The translations under genes and the position numbers were made by a program. A stretch of 10,876 bases of DNA, taken from positions 1-10,876 of the forward strand of contig CANPZR010000065.1 of NCBI GenBank assembly GCA_947589175.1. Direction: 5' to 3'. This DNA is from an uncultured Lachnospiraceae bacterium (GTDB lineage Bacteria; Bacillota; Clostridia; Lachnospirales; Lachnospiraceae). Shown piece by piece: positions 5,729-10,876 of this stretch (position 1 is the stretch's first letter; each line of letters starts with the position of its first letter). The notes below the pieces were generated by a model. That model was given only the letters and a program-made list of their open reading frames with translations, searched no databases and was not told the DNA's origin.

Positions 5729-8221
5729 ATGGACAGACATGGGGTTATGCGCCGACTGGCATTTTTGGGATTTATTTCAATGTCTTTTTTGATGGCCGGG
5801 ACACAGTCCCAGGCCAAAAAAGCAGTAAAGAGTTACACGATCGGGCCCAAGGCCGCGCCTCTTGAAAAAGAGACGAAGAAAAAGAAAACTTATAATAAGA
5901 AAACCAGACAGTATTACGCGATACAGTCTTATTTAAATAAATTGGGGGAAAAGGGCGGAACGCTGAAATTAAAAAAGGGAACCTACAAGATTCCCCGCAC
6001 GCTGTATGTGCCGTCCGATGTGAGTATTCAGTTGAAATCCGGCGCCAAGCTGGTCAAGACAGAGGATACCGGGACGAAGAAATTAAAAAGCACCAAGTTT
6101 TTGTTTCAGTTGATTTCGGAGAAGAAGGCCACCAATGGAAAGTTGGTGGGCGGATACCGCGCCTCGCAGAACGTCTCCATCAAGGGAAGCACGGATTCGG
6201 AGATCAGCCTGGGGAAAGTCAAGGGCGCGACGGCTGTGTATGCCGGACACGCCAACACGGTTACCATTGAGAAGATCAAATTTACAAATCGGCAGGGTGG
6301 CAGCTACATCTGGGTGGAGGGCTCCAAAAATGTCTCCATTCAGAAGTGCGATTTCCAGAAGGCGGTCAGCGTGTCGGGCCTTGAAAACCAGATGGCTGTG
6401 CGGCTGGAGGTGATCAATTCCGAGATCAATGATTTTTCCGGGCTGTGGAGCAGGCTGGACAACACGGTAAACAAAAATATCATAATTGAGGACAACCAGT
6501 TCTCCGGCAATGAGATCGGCGTGGGAAGCGCGAAGTACGCGTCTACGGACGCCAGTCCCCTGTACCAGACAAAGGTTCAGGTCAAGAACAACACATTTAC
6601 CGATATAAAGAACTATGACATATACGCGATGGTGTGGAAAACGCCGGACATTTCAGCTAATGTCATGAGCCGCAGTTCCAAGGGACCCCGCAGCATTTGT
6701 CCCGTGTACGGGCTGGGAGTGGATGAGCCGGCGATTAGCAGCAACACGATTTCCGGCTGTCAGTACGCCGTTCAGTTCGTGACAGCGCTCAACGAGGGAT
6801 CCGGTTCCTCGCTGCCCTCCGTGGTCTCCCAGATCGGGGAGGAGAGCCTGAAAAGTATGGATACCAATACCGTCTCGGACGCCGAACACTATTATGTGGC
6901 GATGGACGGGTCCCGCCTGTTCTATTTTCAGGACAAAAAGGACAACAAATTTACCATACGCCCGGATTCCATTCCCTATCGGGAAAAATACATGGATTAT
7001 GTGAATTATAACAGCAAAAAATATTACTACATCTTTCTCTCCTACATGGAGCAGTTAGAGTATGCGGGAGGCGGGACGATTACCGTGGAGGCGGGAGAGT
7101 ATCCTGTGACCAACAACATTTGCATTCCGTCTAACGTGACGCTGAAGCTGAAAGATGGCGTGACATTTAAAAAGGCGGGGACGACGGTATACGACGTCTG
7201 CTATGCCAAGACGATTTTCACCATCGTGCCGCCCTCTAAGGACAACACGGTGAAGACAGTCAGCGAATATAACGGCTCCCATGACGTCAAGATTCAGGGA
7301 TCGGGCACCGTTATCATGGACTGCGACAATGTGCTCAATGCCATGGCAATCGTCATGGGACACACCAAGAACGTCACCATTTCAGGGATTACTTTTAAGA
7401 ATGAATACGGATGTCATTTTATTGAGCTCAACTCCTCGAAAAACGCCGTGGTGGAGAAATGCCATTTTGAAAATTTCAAGCCGGTGGACGGAAAGAGCCA
7501 CAAGGAGTGCATCAATATAGACGGGACGGACAATTATATCGAGGGCTTTAATTATGAGTGGTCCGCCCATGACAAGACCACCTGTCAGGATGTTTTTATC
7601 CGGAACAACACATTTAAAAATATCACTACGGCAGTGGGGAGCCATACTTATTTTGCCGACGGCGAGGCGCAGAAATACCAGACCAACATCCAGATTTACG
7701 ACAACGAGGTGACGGATACCTACAACGCGGCTTTCCGCGTGCTCAACTGGAAGGATTTTGTCATTCGGGACAATACCATTAAGAATATCCACGCGCTGGC
7801 GGATACCAGTACCGGAGTGAGCGACGAGGATTCCAATTATGTGGCCATGCTCCTGCGGGGAGTGGTCAATCCGACCGTGACGAACAACACATTTGAAAAT
7901 CTGACTTATTATCCGATCCGTGTGATCATGACGACGCAGCCCAACACGGAGTCGGCTGTCAAGGGAGGATATCCGCCGACTGTATCCCAGATTTCCGATG
8001 AGAACTGGAACGCCATGCTGGACAATAAACTGACGAATGTCTCCAAGCCGAAGTACAAGGCAATTATTGTGAGGGAGACGGACGATCAGAAGGATTCCAA
8101 GGCGGAGAAGAAGAAATTTGCCGCGGGCGGAGAGAGTTCTGACGCGGGGAGCAGTCCGGACGATGAACCGGAGGAAGGTGAGGACGAGAGCGACGAGGAA
8201 ATGACGGACACCACGGATTGA
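5729..8221 (+). CDS. Secreted right-handed beta-helix protein with two tandem homologous domains
   Basis: The function is unknown; the fold class is that of pectate-lyase-like and polysaccharide-acting beta-helix proteins. From the chosen start it has 830 residues (841 from the alternative ATG at 5696). Residues 7-29 look like a signal peptide: MRR, a hydrophobic core, then SQA with likely cleavage after A29. There is no lipobox cysteine, LPXTG or terminal membrane anchor. Residues 30-60 are lysine-rich. Two homologous domains follow, about 61-400 and 432-790. They share an entry motif (S67-Y68 and S438-Y439, then GGT and a GxY turn), GH at H174 and H545, SKN...KC.F rungs, and VSQI near the end (367, 753). 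Many NNTF-type rungs mark beta-helix coils. Copy 2 keeps H614, C619 and H639, where copy 1 has L243, N248 and A268. The last 27 residues are strongly acidic. The gene stands alone between nifJ and greA. Binding or cleavage of a glycan is possible but not shown. Confidence 0.9.
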   Translation: MDRHGVMRRLAFLGFISMSFLMAGTQSQAKKAVKSYTIGPKAAPLEKETKKKKTYNKKTRQYYAIQSYLNKLGEKGGTLKLKKGTYKIPRTLYVPSDVSIQLKSGAKLVKTEDTGTKKLKSTKFLFQLISEKKATNGKLVGGYRASQNVSIKGSTDSEISLGKVKGATAVYAGHANTVTIEKIKFTNRQGGSYIWVEGSKNVSIQKCDFQKAVSVSGLENQMAVRLEVINSEINDFSGLWSRLDNTVNKNIIIEDNQFSGNEIGVGSAKYASTDASPLYQTKVQVKNNTFTDIKNYDIYAMVWKTPDISANVMSRSSKGPRSICPVYGLGVDEPAISSNTISGCQYAVQFVTALNEGSGSSLPSVVSQIGEESLKSMDTNTVSDAEHYYVAMDGSRLFYFQDKKDNKFTIRPDSIPYREKYMDYVNYNSKKYYYIFLSYMEQLEYAGGGTITVEAGEYPVTNNICIPSNVTLKLKDGVTFKKAGTTVYDVCYAKTIFTIVPPSKDNTVKTVSEYNGSHDVKIQGSGTVIMDCDNVLNAMAIVMGHTKNVTISGITFKNEYGCHFIELNSSKNAVVEKCHFENFKPVDGKSHKECINIDGTDNYIEGFNYEWSAHDKTTCQDVFIRNNTFKNITTAVGSHTYFADGEAQKYQTNIQIYDNEVTDTYNAAFRVLNWKDFVIRDNTIKNIHALADTSTGVSDEDSNYVAMLLRGVVNPTVTNNTFENLTYYPIRVIMTTQPNTESAVKGGYPPTVSQISDENWNAMLDNKLTNVSKPKYKAIIVRETDDQKDSKAEKKKFAAGGESSDAGSSPDDEPEEGEDESDEEMTDTTD

Positions 8222-8257
8222 TGCCCGGATGATTGACATTTTATTGATGCCCAGATG
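8217..8257. repeat. 15-bp imperfect direct repeat at the end of the beta-helix gene
   Basis: ATTGATGCCCGGATG (8217-8231) recurs as ATTGATGCCCAGATG (8243-8257), 14 of 15 bases identical with a 26-bp offset. The first copy overlaps the stop codon. The meaning is unknown; it may be a small slippage duplication. No intrinsic terminator could be found between the beta-helix gene and greA. Confidence 0.6.
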
Positions 8258-8268
8258 GGACAGCATAA

Positions 8269-8297
8269 TTGACAACGTGGACGGCATGCGTTATAAT
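8269..8297 (+). promoter_or_regulatory. Perfect-consensus sigma-A promoter of greA-lysS
   Basis: TTGACA at 8269-8274 and TATAAT at 8292-8297 match both consensus hexamers exactly with the ideal 17-bp spacing. Transcription should begin near 8304, giving a leader of about 78 bases. The leader holds a weak CAGAG/CTCTG hairpin (8334-8338 with 8356-8360) just before the greA ribosome-binding site GGAGGT (8365-8370). Confidence 0.9.
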
Positions 8298-8381
8298 TAT
8301 ACGATATTAAACCCATGAGATGAGGATGGAAGGCAGAGTGTCTTCGGTCTAATTGCTCTGGAATGGAGGTAGTCAATAGTC

Positions 8382-8867
8382 ATGGCAGAGACAAAAAAGA
8401 ATATTTTAACCTATGAGGGATTGAAGGCTTTGGAGGATGAACTTCATAACCTGAAGGTCAACCGCCGACGCGAAGTGGCTCAGAAGATTAAAGAGGCCAG
8501 GGAGCAGGGCGACTTGTCGGAGAATGCGGAATACGATGCAGCCAAAGAGGAGCAGAGAGATATTGAGCTCCGCATTGAGGAGATTGACAAGATACTGAAA
8601 AATGCGGAAGTGGTCGTGGATGAGGATGTGGACAGCAGCGTGATCAACGTGGGCTGTACCGTTATCATCAAGGACCTGGAGTTCAATGAGGAGATGGAGT
8701 ATAAGATTGTCGGCTCCACGGAGGCCAACAGCCTTCAGGGCAGGATTTCCAATGAATCTCCGGTAGGCAGGGCGCTGCTTGGCGCGCAAAAGGGCGAAGT
8801 CGTTGAGGTGGAGACTCCGGCCGGCATTATTAAGTATGAGATATTGGATTTCCATAAGAATAATTAA
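8382..8867 (+). CDS. greA: Transcription elongation factor GreA
   Basis: GreA enters the secondary channel of stalled, backtracked RNA polymerase and stimulates cleavage of the RNA 3' end so that elongation can resume. The 161 residues fit the family (E. coli GreA has 158). The N-terminal part (about 1-78) is the antiparallel coiled coil. Its tip carries GDLSENAEYDAAKEEQ at 43-58, with the acidic D44 and E47 that position metal in the polymerase active site. The C-terminal part is the FKBP-like globular domain, ending with SPVGRALLGAQKGEVVEVETP near residues 126-146. The start ATG follows GGAGGT by 11 bases. It is the first gene of a two-gene unit with lysS, 26 bp apart, and a greA-lysS pairing is familiar in Clostridia. 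A GreB-type protein or an inhibitory Gfh factor is less likely, because the acidic tip is canonical. Confidence 0.97.
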   Translation: MAETKKNILTYEGLKALEDELHNLKVNRRREVAQKIKEAREQGDLSENAEYDAAKEEQRDIELRIEEIDKILKNAEVVVDEDVDSSVINVGCTVIIKDLEFNEEMEYKIVGSTEANSLQGRISNESPVGRALLGAQKGEVVEVETPAGIIKYEILDFHKNN

Positions 8868-8893
8868 GAGTGAGAGCGAGGAGTTAGAGAACA

Positions 8894-10363
8894 GTGGCAG
8901 AAGATATTAATCAGTTATTGAAAGTCAGACGGGAGAAGCTGGCGGCCCTGCAGGAAGCGGGCAAGGATCCTTTTGTGATCACAAAGTGCGATGTGACTCA
9001 TCACTCCGTGGAGATCAAGGATCAGTATGACGAGTTAGAGGGGAGCACGGTCACTGTGGCCGGCCGCATGATGTTCAAGCGGGTGATGGGCAAGGCTTCC
9101 TTTTGCAACATACGGGATTTTAAAGGCGATATTCAGGCCTATGTGGCAAGGGATAATATCGGTGAGGATTCCTATAAGGATTTTAAGAAATACGACGTGG
9201 GCGATCTGTTAGCGATTACCGGCAATGTGTTTAAGACCAAGACCGGGGAGATTTCCGTACACGCGGAGAAGGTTGTCCTTCTCTCCAAGAGCCTTCAGGT
9301 TCTCCCGGAGAAGTTCCACGGCCTGACGGATACCGATATCCGTTACCGCCAGCGCTATGTGGACCTCATTATGAACCCGGATGTGAAGGATACATTTGTA
9401 AAGCGCTCTAAGGTACTGCACAGCATTCGCAGCTACTTAGATGAGCAGGGCTTTATGGAGGTGGAGACACCGATGCTCGTTCAGAACGCGGGCGGCGCGG
9501 CGGCCAGACCGTTTGAGACGCATTTTAACGCGCTGGATGAGGATCTGAAGCTGCGCATTTCGCTGGAGCTGTACTTAAAGAGGCTGATTGTGGGCGGACT
9601 GGAAAAGGTCTATGAGATCGGCCGGGTGTTCCGCAACGAGGGACTGGATACGAGACATAACCCGGAATTTACGCTGATGGAGCTGTATCAGGCATACACG
9701 GATTATCACGGCATGATGGATCTCACGGAGAATCTGTACCGCTATGTGGCAAAGGAGGTTACCGGTTCGGAGATTCTGACCTATGGCGAGCACCAGATGG
9801 ATCTCTCGAAGCCTTTTGAGCGCATCACGATGGTGGACGCCGTGAAGAAGTACGCGGGCGTGGATTTTAACGAGGTAAAGGACACCGAAGAGGCGAAGAG
9901 GCTGGCAAAGGAGCACAACATCGAGTTTGAGGCCCGGCACAAAAAGGGCGATATTCTGAATCTCTTCTTCGAGGAGTATGTCGAGGAGCACCTGATTCAG
10001 CCGACCTTTGTCATGGATCACCCCATCGAGATTTCTCCGCTGACGAAGAAAAAGCCGGATAATCCGGAATATGTGGAGCGTTTCGAGCTCTTTATGAACG
10101 GCTGGGAGATGGCGAACGCCTACTCCGAGCTCAACGACCCCATCGACCAGAGAGCCCGCTTTGAGGCGCAGGAAGAGCTGTCGGCTCAGGGAGACGCCGA
10201 GGCCAATCACACCGACGAGGATTTCCTCAATGCTTTGAGTATCGGTATGCCGCCGACCGGGGGAATCGGGTTCGGGATTGACCGCATGGTGATGATGATG
10301 ACGGACTCACCTGCGATAAGAGATGTATTATTGTTCCCCACGCTCAAAAGTATGGATAAGTAA
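8894..10363 (+). CDS. lysS: Lysyl-tRNA synthetase, class II
   Basis: This cytoplasmic enzyme charges tRNA(Lys) with lysine. The 489 residues match the bacterial class II LysRS (about 490-505). An N-terminal OB-fold for anticodon binding covers roughly residues 50-140. It is followed by the linker TDTDIRYRQRYVDLI, motif 1 with FMEVETPML, motif 2 at 240-259 (YEIGRVFRNEG, R247 and E249, then RHNPEF), and motif 3 at about 453-470 (PPTGGIGFGIDRM, with R464). The start is GTG at 8894, chosen because AGGAG (8879-8883) lies ten bases upstream and the protein begins with the familiar MAEDINQLLKVRREKL pattern. It lies 26 bp after greA without a terminator between, so both share the perfect promoter upstream of greA. 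I see no T-box leader, as expected inside an operon. It lacks the C-terminal extensions found in some relatives. Confidence 0.98.
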   Translation: MAEDINQLLKVRREKLAALQEAGKDPFVITKCDVTHHSVEIKDQYDELEGSTVTVAGRMMFKRVMGKASFCNIRDFKGDIQAYVARDNIGEDSYKDFKKYDVGDLLAITGNVFKTKTGEISVHAEKVVLLSKSLQVLPEKFHGLTDTDIRYRQRYVDLIMNPDVKDTFVKRSKVLHSIRSYLDEQGFMEVETPMLVQNAGGAAARPFETHFNALDEDLKLRISLELYLKRLIVGGLEKVYEIGRVFRNEGLDTRHNPEFTLMELYQAYTDYHGMMDLTENLYRYVAKEVTGSEILTYGEHQMDLSKPFERITMVDAVKKYAGVDFNEVKDTEEAKRLAKEHNIEFEARHKKGDILNLFFEEYVEEHLIQPTFVMDHPIEISPLTKKKPDNPEYVERFELFMNGWEMANAYSELNDPIDQRARFEAQEELSAQGDAEANHTDEDFLNALSIGMPPTGGIGFGIDRMVMMMTDSPAIRDVLLFPTLKSMDK

Positions 10364-10376
10364 GTGAAGTAAAATC

Positions 10377-10414
10377 AAGGACACTTCCAGGTGAGAATTG
10401 GGGAGTGTCCTTTT
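10377..10414 (+). terminator. Intrinsic terminator of greA-lysS
   Basis: A 12-bp stem pairs 10377-10388 (AAGGACACTTCC) with 10401-10412 (one T-G pair) around a 12-base loop. The T-run is short (TTTT at 10411-10414, partly within the stem), so termination may be incomplete. It begins 14 bases after the lysS stop. Confidence 0.75.
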
Positions 10415-10422
10415 GCTATATG
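10415..10422 (+). promoter_or_regulatory. Possible extended -10 promoter for the DUF4143-type ATPase gene
   Basis: Directly after the lysS terminator the sequence TGCTATATG has an extended -10 form: TG at 10414-10415 followed by TATATG at 10417-10422. No clear -35 is visible 17 bp upstream. It would give a leader of only about 23 bases. Readthrough from lysS is the alternative. Confidence 0.25.
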
Positions 10423-10451
10423 GCCAAAAAACAAAAAGGAGCATCGGATAT

Positions 10452-10876
10452 ATGAAGAATCGTTATGATTTCAAACGCGGCTTTTATTATGAATTGGAGA
10501 GATCCGTGCAGAATAACAAGGTGACTTTTCTGCTGGGGCCGAGAAAGACAGGCAAAACAGTCTGCATGAAGCAGATGGAGGAAGAAATGCCGGAAGCCGA
10601 GTATTATGACGCAAAAGTGATGCCGGAGGATGATACGGTCGATCTGTTTGATGAAATAGCCGTCTGCATCCGGAATAACGAAAAAAAGATATTTCTCATT
10701 GATGAAACAACCTATCTGCTCCTTCCCGAAAAGATGATCGCGGCAGTCGCGAACGATTTTTCTGATTCCACAAATACAAACACAAGAATTGTGTTTGCAG
10801 GAAGCCAGTCAGTGGCATTAGAGGCCTGGGCGTCCAGGGCATTTGCCGGGAACGCTATGTTCATAAACACGGATTT
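10452..10876 (+). CDS. AAA_14 / DUF4143-type ATPase (partial, C-terminus beyond right edge)
   Basis: I translated this by hand: 141 codons stay open to the window end. The N-terminus (about residues 5-28) has the RGFYYELERSV...KVTFLLG lead-in seen in AAA_14 proteins. Walker A GPRKTGKT is at 29-36, Walker B IFLIDE at 80-85 with D84 and E85, and a sensor-1 type IVFAGSQS at 113-120. From family knowledge, such proteins are usually 400-480 residues with a C-terminal DUF4143 (nuclease-like or DNA-binding) domain. They are often found singly and in many copies in gut anaerobes, and their role is not established. AAGGAG (10436-10441) lies ten bases before the ATG. The gene is separated from lysS by a terminator, so it is probably an independent unit. 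More A-rich codons (AAA, AAT, ACA) than in lysS give a slight hint of separate origin. The missing part prevents a firmer call. Confidence 0.85.
   Translation, partial: MKNRYDFKRGFYYELERSVQNNKVTFLLGPRKTGKTVCMKQMEEEMPEAEYYDAKVMPEDDTVDLFDEIAVCIRNNEKKIFLIDETTYLLLPEKMIAAVANDFSDSTNTNTRIVFAGSQSVALEAWASRAFAGNAMFINTD

Noticed and set aside
5545..5865. 106-codon plus-strand open frame after nifJ
   Set aside because: It would start within the terminator hairpin region and overlap the signal peptide of the beta-helix gene in another frame; no ribosome-binding site.
8233..8238. Second TTGACA as another -35 box upstream of greA
   Set aside because: No -10 like sequence at 16-18 bp spacing (TGGGAC is found there).
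7382..8287. 301-codon minus-strand open frame opposite the beta-helix gene
   Set aside because: The plus strand carries a clear repeat-containing secreted protein across the whole stretch. The antisense translation has no recognisable family.
8326..8352. Possible 8-codon leader peptide upstream of greA
   Set aside because: No suitably spaced ribosome-binding site, no run of regulatory codons and no attenuator structure behind it.
8868..8893. T-box riboswitch for lysS
   Set aside because: Only 26 bases separate greA and lysS, and the greA leader of about 78 bases is too short and lacks a terminator/antiterminator pair.
1..10876. CRISPR arrays, tRNA genes, insertion sequences
   Set aside because: No regularly spaced repeats, no tRNA-like CCA-ended cloverleaf and no transposase-like open frame or terminal inverted repeats were found on reading both strands.

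Overview
The window reads as a chromosomal segment of an anaerobic, Gram-positive Clostridia-type bacterium, most likely a Lachnospiraceae-like gut anaerobe. The reasons are a long single-chain pyruvate:ferredoxin oxidoreductase, strong GGAGG ribosome-binding sites, sigma-A type promoters, a greA-lysS pair, a YtrA-type GntR regulator with an ABC-2 exporter, and base composition that looks slightly above half G+C by eye. The lineage is an inference; no 16S or other phylogenetic marker is present.

Layout. Positions 1-1850 hold a leftward operon: a YtrA-type GntR regulator, then an ABC ATPase, then an ABC-2 membrane protein that runs off the left edge. A nearly perfect 22-bp palindrome plus one extra half-site sits on the presumed operon promoter, so the regulator probably controls its own operon. 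Divergent from it, a good promoter (TTTACA, 17 bp, TAAAAT with extended -10) drives nifJ, the 1175-residue pyruvate:ferredoxin oxidoreductase. That gene ends in a small inverted repeat followed by a strong intrinsic terminator.

Positions 5591-8221 hold a lone gene for a secreted, non-lipoprotein right-handed beta-helix protein. It consists of two copies of the same roughly 320-residue domain, set about 371 residues apart, with a basic N-terminal linker and an acidic C-terminal tail. It is the least explained gene here. Next, a perfect consensus sigma-A promoter (TTGACA, 17 bp, TATAAT) starts a greA-lysS operon (transcript cleavage factor GreA and class II lysyl-tRNA synthetase), closed by an intrinsic terminator at 10377-10414. 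At the right edge a DUF4143/AAA_14-type ATPase begins and is cut off by the window end.

No tRNA, rRNA, CRISPR array, insertion sequence, attachment site or riboswitch could be supported. No gap between genes exceeds about 215 bases. Most of the window is ordinary housekeeping; the items most worth a second look are the duplicated beta-helix protein and the GntR operator. I see no convincing new multi-gene system.
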